Shown piece by piece: positions 1 to 10,700 of a stretch of DNA of 64,000 bases. The stretch is from Zeus faber. Its lineage: Eukaryota > Chordata > Actinopteri > Zeiformes > Zeidae. How positions within the stretch are numbered: position 1 is the stretch's first letter; every line of letters starts with the position of its first letter. A model generated the notes under the pieces. The model searched no databases, was not told the DNA's origin, and saw only the letters and a program-made list of their open reading frames with translations. The position numbers and the translations under genes are program-made. Location of the stretch: assembly GCA_960531495.1 (NCBI GenBank), contig CAUIJY010000083.1:67001-131000 (forward strand), written 5' to 3'.

Positions 1-113
1 CCCTAACCCTAACGTTAACCCTAAGACCTAGCCCTAAACCAAACCCCAAACCTAACCCTAAACCTAACCCTTATCCTAACCCTAAAACCAAATCCTAACC
101 CTAACCATTGACG
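1..113 (+). repeat. Degenerate telomeric tract (Tdeg), first part
   Basis: CCCTAA-type hexamers are mixed with ACCTAA, GCCTAA, ATCCTAA and one GTTAAC. The same order of variants recurs in every R unit of every array (for example 1538-1798, 24882-25125, 33765-34015, 55265-55525, 60578-60834). The tract therefore degenerated before the arrays diverged and has since been copied as a fixed block. It is not an active telomere end. Confidence 0.9.
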
Positions 114-475
114 AATAGAGGTCGTACCCAAACTCAACAAAATCCAAGAACAAAAATATCCCACTGACAAATAGAGGTCGTACCCAAACTCTACAATATC
201 CAATTGAAGATGGAAGAAGTTTCCCAATGACAAACTGAGACGGAACTTACCTATACTCAACAAAATCTAAGAACATAGATATCCCACTGACAAATAGAGG
301 TCGTACCCAAACTCTACAAAATCCAATTGAAAATGGAAGAAGTTTCCCAATGACAACCAGAGACGGAGCTTTCCTATACTCAACAAAATCTAAGAACATA
401 GATATCCCACGGACAAATAGAGGTCGTACCCAAACTTAACAAAATCCAACCAACAAGAGTAGAAATATTTCCTAA
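114..475 (+). repeat. F60 repeat block (four copies of a 57-123 bp repeat)
   Basis: The phrase TAGAGGTCGTACCCAAACT recurs near 115, 172, 295 and 417, spaced 57, 123 and 122 bp. The longer spacings are two related ~61-bp halves, each carrying an ACTCAACAAAATC core followed by AAGAACA and ATATCCCAC. The other R families have only three copies, so R1685 carries one extra ~122-bp dimer. Diverged relatives lie at 20690-20980, 28011-28280 and 30531-30700. Confidence 0.85.
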
Positions 476-640
476 AATAAACCAATTGACCGGGGGACAC
501 ACACCAGGGTCTTGACGAAGCCCAGGTGGCCTGCCTCAAGGAGAGGGTGTATAGTTTGTTTAAAAGGCTGAAACACTCAATGATCCTGAGGTACACTACT
601 GATGAATGTGTCCTAAATTTCTAAAAGTAATCATATAGAA
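476..640 (+). ncRNA. Core B: conserved ~150-nt element with hairpin (representative copy in R1685)
   Basis: This GC-richer block is the most constant part of all modules. Between the R family and the 12-kb family (20985-21130) I count four differences over about 146 nt, although the F60 and F42 flanks differ strongly. A hairpin at 502-528 pairs CACC, GGG and CTT with AAG, CCC and GGTG around a GACG loop, with one A-A mismatch and one bulge, about 10 bp in total. Smaller hairpins follow: CCTC-AAGGA-GAGG and CTCA-ATGATCC-TGAG. It could be a structured RNA, a protein-binding DNA element or a gene-conversion-homogenised remnant. No known RNA family is recognised. Copies recur every 1685 bp. Confidence 0.35.
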
Positions 641-815
641 ATGCGGAGAAAGAACAAATAAGGTGTTCTTAACCACTCTTAACAACAGGAAACAAAAAAA
701 CAAACAGGGTATTCTCAACCACTCTTAACAACTTGAAACAAAAAACAAATAAGGTGTTCTTAACCACTCTTAACAACTGGAAACAAAAAAACAAACAGGG
801 TATTCTCAACCACAA
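641..815 (+). repeat. F42 repeat block (four ~44-bp repeats)
   Basis: Alternating units containing AAGGTGTTCTTAACCACTCT and AGGGTATTCTCAACCACTCT begin near 654, 701, 745 and 792. Each ends in AACAAC(A/T)(G/T)GAAACAAAAA. The same family, diverged, forms long arrays in the 12-kb blocks, with a ~42-bp unit and a ~169-bp higher-order period. The + strand is very A-rich and G-poor. Confidence 0.85.
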
Positions 816-964
816 ATATAAGACAAATTAATCTGGACCTATACTACTAAGAGGAAACAAGCATCCTTTTAAATGTAAGTCACCTTAAACCCTCGTTAGG
901 GGACTTCTCCTTGAAGCCAGAATATGCCTATATTCTTTAACCCAAATGGGATAACTACAAAACA
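816..964 (+). other. Linker between F42 and core C, with a splice-donor-like GTAAGT
   Basis: Unique-looking sequence joins F42 to C. It contains GTAAGT at 875-880, a perfect match to the intron part of the eukaryotic 5' splice consensus, and a small CTTC-TCCTT-GAAG hairpin. The 1576-bp family has a replaced stretch at the equivalent of 54480-54560. No gene is recognised. Confidence 0.4.
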
Positions 965-1157
965 TGAACCTAACACTCTACCTAACATAATACGGGATTG
1001 GAGAATCTTGATAACGTGCGACGGCCCGTGCATTACCTTTGGTCCCCTATACCAAACTGACCATGCTGGCCAGGGGGGAACATAGGAAAAGTACTCACCA
1101 ATACATACCAGGCTACCCAAACTGGGTAGACGGGATCATCAATACAGTACTCACCCA
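965..1157 (+). ncRNA. Core C: conserved ~193-nt element ending in a recurrent breakpoint (representative copy)
   Basis: Core C runs from GAACCTAAC to TACTCACCCA and recurs about 40 times in the window with few changes; I count four differences between the R family and the 12-kb family. It holds perfect hairpins TTTGGT-CCCCTAT-ACCAAA (1038-1056) and CTACCC-AAACT-GGGTAG (1113-1129), a CTGGCCAG palindrome (1066-1073), a run of six G, and two copies of the palindrome AGTACT (1090-1095 and 1146-1151). Variants elsewhere change the CTACCC hairpin loop, or trim one pair, without destroying it. Its right edge is the most frequent junction in the window. It may be a structured RNA, a recombination or telomere-addition site, or both. 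Confidence 0.35.
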
Positions 1158-1340
1158 ACCTAATCTAGCCTGTGCCTCGGAAAGCAGATTCTCCTTATAA
1201 CCCATTATATGTATTATCTTACCAAATCTCTCTCCCCTTTCTTTCCTCCTCTTAAAGGCGTTAACATGGCGCAAGATAAGGTGTACAACAACTTCCAACT
1301 ATTGATTAGAGTCTATTCTCATAAATTAACAACTATACAA
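1158..1340 (+). other. Rt linker of the R unit
   Basis: Sequence between core C and the pyrimidine tract. A short frame starts here with MAQDKVYNNFQ at the ATG near 1266 and runs through the pyrimidine tract. It is not maintained: in the copies at 33385 and 54900 a change in poly-T length shifts it, and all changes I see between families in its first 25 codons alter amino acids. I treat the stretch as non-coding. A 65-bp piece of it, beginning CTAACCTAGCCTGTGCC, recurs alone at 32715, 35095, 44455, 46835 and 53598. Confidence 0.5.
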
Positions 1341-1537
1341 AATAACAGCTTACAATTTTTTTTCTCTTTTTTCATTCTTTTTCTCACTCTCTTCCCCTTC
1401 TCTCAGGAAACTGAGAGAGCTGGGACGGTAGAGAATAGCCCGAACAGGCAGGAGGAGAATGCAGTCCGAACAGACGGCTCTCCTTCCCTCTACCTCCCTT
1501 CTACATATACTTCTCCTCCACTTCCCTCTCCTCTCCA
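1341..1537 (+). ncRNA. Block D: pyrimidine tract, GAAA-tetraloop hairpin and paired CGAACA hairpins (representative)
   Basis: A ~60-nt pyrimidine tract ends in CTCTCAG. TTCTCTCAG (1398-1406), loop GAAA (1407-1410) and CTGAGAGAG (1411-1419) form a 9-bp hairpin, with further CC/GG pairing beyond a 2x2 internal loop. Then GCC-CGAACA-GGC (1438-1449) and GTC-CGAACA-GAC (1464-1475) share the same six-base loop. An AGGAG/CTCCT helix can enclose the second. The related 318-bp element keeps all of these, and its tetraloop-closing pair is T-A instead of G-C. This is the best RNA-structure evidence in the window. An alternative reading of the CAG is a splice acceptor. Copies recur in all R units. Confidence 0.45.
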
Positions 1538-1798
1538 ACCCTAATCCTAAAACCCTGACCCTAACCCTAACCCTAACTCTAGCTCTAAACCTAACCCTAA
1601 CCCTAATGTTAACCCTAAGACTTAACCCTAAACCTAACCCTTAGCCTAACCCTAAACCTAAGCCTAGCCCTGGTTCTAAACCTAACCCTAACCCTAACGT
1701 TAACCCTAAGACCTAGCCCTAAACCAAACCCCAAACCTAACCCTAAACCTAACCCTTATCCTAACCCTAAAACCAAATCCTAACCCTAACCATTGACG
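1538..1798 (+). repeat. Degenerate telomeric tract (Tdeg) bridging two R1685 units
   Basis: About 260 bp of variant CCCTAA repeats run from the end of block D across the unit boundary at 1686 into the next F60 block. The variant order is constant between copies and arrays. Open frames over this tract, rich in Asn-Pro, Thr-Leu or Arg-Val, are translations of the hexamer and not genes. Confidence 0.9.
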
Positions 1799-4700
1799 AA
1801 TAGAGGTCGTACCCAAACTCAACAAAATCCAAGAACAAAAATATCCCACTGACAAATAGAGGTCGTACCCAAACTCTACAATATCCAATTGAAGATGGAA
1901 GAAGTTTCCCAATGACAAACTGAGACGGAACTTACCTATACTCAACAAAATCTAAGAACATAGATATCCCACTGACAAATAGAGGTCGTACCCAAACTCT
2001 ACAAAATCCAATTGAAAATGGAAGAAGTTTCCCAATGACAACCAGAGACGGAGCTTTCCTATACTCAACAAAATCTAAGAACATAGATATCCCACGGACA
2101 AATAGAGGTCGTACCCAAACTTAACAAAATCCAACCAACAAGAGTAGAAATATTTCCTAAAATAAACCAATTGACCGGGGGACACACACCAGGGTCTTGA
2201 CGAAGCCCAGGTGGCCTGCCTCAAGGAGAGGGTGTATAGTTTGTTTAAAAGGCTGAAACACTCAATGATCCTGAGGTACACTACTGATGAATGTGTCCTA
2301 AATTTCTAAAAGTAATCATATAGAAATGCGGAGAAAGAACAAATAAGGTGTTCTTAACCACTCTTAACAACAGGAAACAAAAAAACAAACAGGGTATTCT
2401 CAACCACTCTTAACAACTTGAAACAAAAAACAAATAAGGTGTTCTTAACCACTCTTAACAACTGGAAACAAAAAAACAAACAGGGTATTCTCAACCACAA
2501 ATATAAGACAAATTAATCTGGACCTATACTACTAAGAGGAAACAAGCATCCTTTTAAATGTAAGTCACCTTAAACCCTCGTTAGGGGACTTCTCCTTGAA
2601 GCCAGAATATGCCTATATTCTTTAACCCAAATGGGATAACTACAAAACATGAACCTAACACTCTACCTAACATAATACGGGATTGGAGAATCTTGATAAC
2701 GTGCGACGGCCCGTGCATTACCTTTGGTCCCCTATACCAAACTGACCATGCTGGCCAGGGGGGAACATAGGAAAAGTACTCACCAATACATACCAGGCTA
2801 CCCAAACTGGGTAGACGGGATCATCAATACAGTACTCACCCAACCTAATCTAGCCTGTGCCTCGGAAAGCAGATTCTCCTTATAACCCATTATATGTATT
2901 ATCTTACCAAATCTCTCTCCCCTTTCTTTCCTCCTCTTAAAGGCGTTAACATGGCGCAAGATAAGGTGTACAACAACTTCCAACTATTGATTAGAGTCTA
3001 TTCTCATAAATTAACAACTATACAAAATAACAGCTTACAATTTTTTTTCTCTTTTTTCATTCTTTTTCTCACTCTCTTCCCCTTCTCTCAGGAAACTGAG
3101 AGAGCTGGGACGGTAGAGAATAGCCCGAACAGGCAGGAGGAGAATGCAGTCCGAACAGACGGCTCTCCTTCCCTCTACCTCCCTTCTACATATACTTCTC
3201 CTCCACTTCCCTCTCCTCTCCAACCCTAATCCTAAAACCCTGACCCTAACCCTAACCCTAACTCTAGCTCTAAACCTAACCCTAACCCTAATGTTAACCC
3301 TAAGACTTAACCCTAAACCTAACCCTTAGCCTAACCCTAAACCTAAGCCTAGCCCTGGTTCTAAACCTAACCCTAACCCTAACGTTAACCCTAAGACCTA
3401 GCCCTAAACCAAACCCCAAACCTAACCCTAAACCTAACCCTTATCCTAACCCTAAAACCAAATCCTAACCCTAACCATTGACGAATAGAGGTCGTACCCA
3501 AACTCAACAAAATCCAAGAACAAAAATATCCCACTGACAAATAGAGGTCGTACCCAAACTCTACAATATCCAATTGAAGATGGAAGAAGTTTCCCAATGA
3601 CAAACTGAGACGGAACTTACCTATACTCAACAAAATCTAAGAACATAGATATCCCACTGACAAATAGAGGTCGTACCCAAACTCTACAAAATCCAATTGA
3701 AAATGGAAGAAGTTTCCCAATGACAACCAGAGACGGAGCTTTCCTATACTCAACAAAATCTAAGAACATAGATATCCCACGGACAAATAGAGGTCGTACC
3801 CAAACTTAACAAAATCCAACCAACAAGAGTAGAAATATTTCCTAAAATAAACCAATTGACCGGGGGACACACACCAGGGTCTTGACGAAGCCCAGGTGGC
3901 CTGCCTCAAGGAGAGGGTGTATAGTTTGTTTAAAAGGCTGAAACACTCAATGATCCTGAGGTACACTACTGATGAATGTGTCCTAAATTTCTAAAAGTAA
4001 TCATATAGAAATGCGGAGAAAGAACAAATAAGGTGTTCTTAACCACTCTTAACAACAGGAAACAAAAAAACAAACAGGGTATTCTCAACCACTCTTAACA
4101 ACTTGAAACAAAAAACAAATAAGGTGTTCTTAACCACTCTTAACAACTGGAAACAAAAAAACAAACAGGGTATTCTCAACCACAAATATAAGACAAATTA
4201 ATCTGGACCTATACTACTAAGAGGAAACAAGCATCCTTTTAAATGTAAGTCACCTTAAACCCTCGTTAGGGGACTTCTCCTTGAAGCCAGAATATGCCTA
4301 TATTCTTTAACCCAAATGGGATAACTACAAAACATGAACCTAACACTCTACCTAACATAATACGGGATTGGAGAATCTTGATAACGTGCGACGGCCCGTG
4401 CATTACCTTTGGTCCCCTATACCAAACTGACCATGCTGGCCAGGGGGGAACATAGGAAAAGTACTCACCAATACATACCAGGCTACCCAAACTGGGTAGA
4501 CGGGATCATCAATACAGTACTCACCCAACCTAATCTAGCCTGTGCCTCGGAAAGCAGATTCTCCTTATAACCCATTATATGTATTATCTTACCAAATCTC
4601 TCTCCCCTTTCTTTCCTCCTCTTAAAGGCGTTAACATGGCGCAAGATAAGGTGTACAACAACTTCCAACTATTGATTAGAGTCTATTCTCATAAATTAAC

Positions 4701-7700
4701 AACTATACAAAATAACAGCTTACAATTTTTTTTCTCTTTTTTCATTCTTTTTCTCACTCTCTTCCCCTTCTCTCAGGAAACTGAGAGAGCTGGGACGGTA
4801 GAGAATAGCCCGAACAGGCAGGAGGAGAATGCAGTCCGAACAGACGGCTCTCCTTCCCTCTACCTCCCTTCTACATATACTTCTCCTCCACTTCCCTCTC
4901 CTCTCCAACCCTAATCCTAAAACCCTGACCCTAACCCTAACCCTAACTCTAGCTCTAAACCTAACCCTAACCCTAATGTTAACCCTAAGACTTAACCCTA
5001 AACCTAACCCTTAGCCTAACCCTAAACCTAAGCCTAGCCCTGGTTCTAAACCTAACCCTAACCCTAACGTTAACCCTAAGACCTAGCCCTAAACCAAACC
5101 CCAAACCTAACCCTAAACCTAACCCTTATCCTAACCCTAAAACCAAATCCTAACCCTAACCATTGACGAATAGAGGTCGTACCCAAACTCAACAAAATCC
5201 AAGAACAAAAATATCCCACTGACAAATAGAGGTCGTACCCAAACTCTACAATATCCAATTGAAGATGGAAGAAGTTTCCCAATGACAAACTGAGACGGAA
5301 CTTACCTATACTCAACAAAATCTAAGAACATAGATATCCCACTGACAAATAGAGGTCGTACCCAAACTCTACAAAATCCAATTGAAAATGGAAGAAGTTT
5401 CCCAATGACAACCAGAGACGGAGCTTTCCTATACTCAACAAAATCTAAGAACATAGATATCCCACGGACAAATAGAGGTCGTACCCAAACTTAACAAAAT
5501 CCAACCAACAAGAGTAGAAATATTTCCTAAAATAAACCAATTGACCGGGGGACACACACCAGGGTCTTGACGAAGCCCAGGTGGCCTGCCTCAAGGAGAG
5601 GGTGTATAGTTTGTTTAAAAGGCTGAAACACTCAATGATCCTGAGGTACACTACTGATGAATGTGTCCTAAATTTCTAAAAGTAATCATATAGAAATGCG
5701 GAGAAAGAACAAATAAGGTGTTCTTAACCACTCTTAACAACAGGAAACAAAAAAACAAACAGGGTATTCTCAACCACTCTTAACAACTTGAAACAAAAAA
5801 CAAATAAGGTGTTCTTAACCACTCTTAACAACTGGAAACAAAAAAACAAACAGGGTATTCTCAACCACAAATATAAGACAAATTAATCTGGACCTATACT
5901 ACTAAGAGGAAACAAGCATCCTTTTAAATGTAAGTCACCTTAAACCCTCGTTAGGGGACTTCTCCTTGAAGCCAGAATATGCCTATATTCTTTAACCCAA
6001 ATGGGATAACTACAAAACATGAACCTAACACTCTACCTAACATAATACGGGATTGGAGAATCTTGATAACGTGCGACGGCCCGTGCATTACCTTTGGTCC
6101 CCTATACCAAACTGACCATGCTGGCCAGGGGGGAACATAGGAAAAGTACTCACCAATACATACCAGGCTACCCAAACTGGGTAGACGGGATCATCAATAC
6201 AGTACTCACCCAACCTAATCTAGCCTGTGCCTCGGAAAGCAGATTCTCCTTATAACCCATTATATGTATTATCTTACCAAATCTCTCTCCCCTTTCTTTC
6301 CTCCTCTTAAAGGCGTTAACATGGCGCAAGATAAGGTGTACAACAACTTCCAACTATTGATTAGAGTCTATTCTCATAAATTAACAACTATACAAAATAA
6401 CAGCTTACAATTTTTTTTCTCTTTTTTCATTCTTTTTCTCACTCTCTTCCCCTTCTCTCAGGAAACTGAGAGAGCTGGGACGGTAGAGAATAGCCCGAAC
6501 AGGCAGGAGGAGAATGCAGTCCGAACAGACGGCTCTCCTTCCCTCTACCTCCCTTCTACATATACTTCTCCTCCACTTCCCTCTCCTCTCCAACCCTAAT
6601 CCTAAAACCCTGACCCTAACCCTAACCCTAACTCTAGCTCTAAACCTAACCCTAACCCTAATGTTAACCCTAAGACTTAACCCTAAACCTAACCCTTAGC
6701 CTAACCCTAAACCTAAGCCTAGCCCTGGTTCTAAACCTAACCCTAACCCTAACGTTAACCCTAAGACCTAGCCCTAAACCAAACCCCAAACCTAACCCTA
6801 AACCTAACCCTTATCCTAACCCTAAAACCAAATCCTAACCCTAACCATTGACGAATAGAGGTCGTACCCAAACTCAACAAAATCCAAGAACAAAAATATC
6901 CCACTGACAAATAGAGGTCGTACCCAAACTCTACAATATCCAATTGAAGATGGAAGAAGTTTCCCAATGACAAACTGAGACGGAACTTACCTATACTCAA
7001 CAAAATCTAAGAACATAGATATCCCACTGACAAATAGAGGTCGTACCCAAACTCTACAAAATCCAATTGAAAATGGAAGAAGTTTCCCAATGACAACCAG
7101 AGACGGAGCTTTCCTATACTCAACAAAATCTAAGAACATAGATATCCCACGGACAAATAGAGGTCGTACCCAAACTTAACAAAATCCAACCAACAAGAGT
7201 AGAAATATTTCCTAAAATAAACCAATTGACCGGGGGACACACACCAGGGTCTTGACGAAGCCCAGGTGGCCTGCCTCAAGGAGAGGGTGTATAGTTTGTT
7301 TAAAAGGCTGAAACACTCAATGATCCTGAGGTACACTACTGATGAATGTGTCCTAAATTTCTAAAAGTAATCATATAGAAATGCGGAGAAAGAACAAATA
7401 AGGTGTTCTTAACCACTCTTAACAACAGGAAACAAAAAAACAAACAGGGTATTCTCAACCACTCTTAACAACTTGAAACAAAAAACAAATAAGGTGTTCT
7501 TAACCACTCTTAACAACTGGAAACAAAAAAACAAACAGGGTATTCTCAACCACAAATATAAGACAAATTAATCTGGACCTATACTACTAAGAGGAAACAA
7601 GCATCCTTTTAAATGTAAGTCACCTTAAACCCTCGTTAGGGGACTTCTCCTTGAAGCCAGAATATGCCTATATTCTTTAACCCAAATGGGATAACTACAA

Positions 7701-10700
7701 AACATGAACCTAACACTCTACCTAACATAATACGGGATTGGAGAATCTTGATAACGTGCGACGGCCCGTGCATTACCTTTGGTCCCCTATACCAAACTGA
7801 CCATGCTGGCCAGGGGGGAACATAGGAAAAGTACTCACCAATACATACCAGGCTACCCAAACTGGGTAGACGGGATCATCAATACAGTACTCACCCAACC
7901 TAATCTAGCCTGTGCCTCGGAAAGCAGATTCTCCTTATAACCCATTATATGTATTATCTTACCAAATCTCTCTCCCCTTTCTTTCCTCCTCTTAAAGGCG
8001 TTAACATGGCGCAAGATAAGGTGTACAACAACTTCCAACTATTGATTAGAGTCTATTCTCATAAATTAACAACTATACAAAATAACAGCTTACAATTTTT
8101 TTTCTCTTTTTTCATTCTTTTTCTCACTCTCTTCCCCTTCTCTCAGGAAACTGAGAGAGCTGGGACGGTAGAGAATAGCCCGAACAGGCAGGAGGAGAAT
8201 GCAGTCCGAACAGACGGCTCTCCTTCCCTCTACCTCCCTTCTACATATACTTCTCCTCCACTTCCCTCTCCTCTCCAACCCTAATCCTAAAACCCTGACC
8301 CTAACCCTAACCCTAACTCTAGCTCTAAACCTAACCCTAACCCTAATGTTAACCCTAAGACTTAACCCTAAACCTAACCCTTAGCCTAACCCTAAACCTA
8401 AGCCTAGCCCTGGTTCTAAACCTAACCCTAACCCTAACGTTAACCCTAAGACCTAGCCCTAAACCAAACCCCAAACCTAACCCTAAACCTAACCCTTATC
8501 CTAACCCTAAAACCAAATCCTAACCCTAACCATTGACGAATAGAGGTCGTACCCAAACTCAACAAAATCCAAGAACAAAAATATCCCACTGACAAATAGA
8601 GGTCGTACCCAAACTCTACAATATCCAATTGAAGATGGAAGAAGTTTCCCAATGACAAACTGAGACGGAACTTACCTATACTCAACAAAATCTAAGAACA
8701 TAGATATCCCACTGACAAATAGAGGTCGTACCCAAACTCTACAAAATCCAATTGAAAATGGAAGAAGTTTCCCAATGACAACCAGAGACGGAGCTTTCCT
8801 ATACTCAACAAAATCTAAGAACATAGATATCCCACGGACAAATAGAGGTCGTACCCAAACTTAACAAAATCCAACCAACAAGAGTAGAAATATTTCCTAA
8901 AATAAACCAATTGACCGGGGGACACACACCAGGGTCTTGACGAAGCCCAGGTGGCCTGCCTCAAGGAGAGGGTGTATAGTTTGTTTAAAAGGCTGAAACA
9001 CTCAATGATCCTGAGGTACACTACTGATGAATGTGTCCTAAATTTCTAAAAGTAATCATATAGAAATGCGGAGAAAGAACAAATAAGGTGTTCTTAACCA
9101 CTCTTAACAACAGGAAACAAAAAAACAAACAGGGTATTCTCAACCACTCTTAACAACTTGAAACAAAAAACAAATAAGGTGTTCTTAACCACTCTTAACA
9201 ACTGGAAACAAAAAAACAAACAGGGTATTCTCAACCACAAATATAAGACAAATTAATCTGGACCTATACTACTAAGAGGAAACAAGCATCCTTTTAAATG
9301 TAAGTCACCTTAAACCCTCGTTAGGGGACTTCTCCTTGAAGCCAGAATATGCCTATATTCTTTAACCCAAATGGGATAACTACAAAACATGAACCTAACA
9401 CTCTACCTAACATAATACGGGATTGGAGAATCTTGATAACGTGCGACGGCCCGTGCATTACCTTTGGTCCCCTATACCAAACTGACCATGCTGGCCAGGG
9501 GGGAACATAGGAAAAGTACTCACCAATACATACCAGGCTACCCAAACTGGGTAGACGGGATCATCAATACAGTACTCACCCAACCTAATCTAGCCTGTGC
9601 CTCGGAAAGCAGATTCTCCTTATAACCCATTATATGTATTATCTTACCAAATCTCTCTCCCCTTTCTTTCCTCCTCTTAAAGGCGTTAACATGGCGCAAG
9701 ATAAGGTGTACAACAACTTCCAACTATTGATTAGAGTCTATTCTCATAAATTAACAACTATACAAAATAACAGCTTACAATTTTTTTTCTCTTTTTTCAT
9801 TCTTTTTCTCACTCTCTTCCCCTTCTCTCAGGAAACTGAGAGAGCTGGGACGGTAGAGAATAGCCCGAACAGGCAGGAGGAGAATGCAGTCCGAACAGAC
9901 GGCTCTCCTTCCCTCTACCTCCCTTCTACATATACTTCTCCTCCACTTCCCTCTCCTCTCCAACCCTAATCCTAAAACCCTGACCCTAACCCTAACCCTA
10001 ACTCTAGCTCTAAACCTAACCCTAACCCTAATGTTAACCCTAAGACTTAACCCTAAACCTAACCCTTAGCCTAACCCTAAACCTAAGCCTAGCCCTGGTT
10101 CTAAACCTAACCCTAACCCTAACGTTAACCCTAAGACCTAGCCCTAAACCAAACCCCAAACCTAACCCTAAACCTAACCCTTATCCTAACCCTAAAACCA
10201 AATCCTAACCCTAACCATTGACGAATAGAGGTCGTACCCAAACTCAACAAAATCCAAGAACAAAAATATCCCACTGACAAATAGAGGTCGTACCCAAACT
10301 CTACAATATCCAATTGAAGATGGAAGAAGTTTCCCAATGACAAACTGAGACGGAACTTACCTATACTCAACAAAATCTAAGAACATAGATATCCCACTGA
10401 CAAATAGAGGTCGTACCCAAACTCTACAAAATCCAATTGAAAATGGAAGAAGTTTCCCAATGACAACCAGAGACGGAGCTTTCCTATACTCAACAAAATC
10501 TAAGAACATAGATATCCCACGGACAAATAGAGGTCGTACCCAAACTTAACAAAATCCAACCAACAAGAGTAGAAATATTTCCTAAAATAAACCAATTGAC
10601 CGGGGGACACACACCAGGGTCTTGACGAAGCCCAGGTGGCCTGCCTCAAGGAGAGGGTGTATAGTTTGTTTAAAAGGCTGAAACACTCAATGATCCTGAG

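Noticed and set aside
570-610. Possible hammerhead ribozyme or C/D snoRNA: CTGATGA with GAAAC or CTGA nearby in core B
   Set aside because: GAAAC lies upstream with only nine bases free for stem I, and the flanks do not pair as stem II. Box C lacks the leading purine and no box D follows downstream.
896-1120. Recurrent 74-codon - strand frame over linker and core C
   Set aside because: It persists because the DNA core is conserved. In the 12-kb family the same core is read into translated F42 repeats instead, and no domain is recognisable.
965-1157. tRNA or 5S rRNA in core C, or a tRNA in the GC island at 29979
   Set aside because: No B-box GGTTCGANNCC, no cloverleaf of tRNA dimensions and no match to 5S that I can recognise.
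1209-1544. Recurrent 111-112 codon + frame over Rt and block D, in every R1685 unit and in several other R units
   Set aside because: The frame is shifted by poly-T length in other R units, differences between families are amino-acid changing, and much of it is translated pyrimidine tract.
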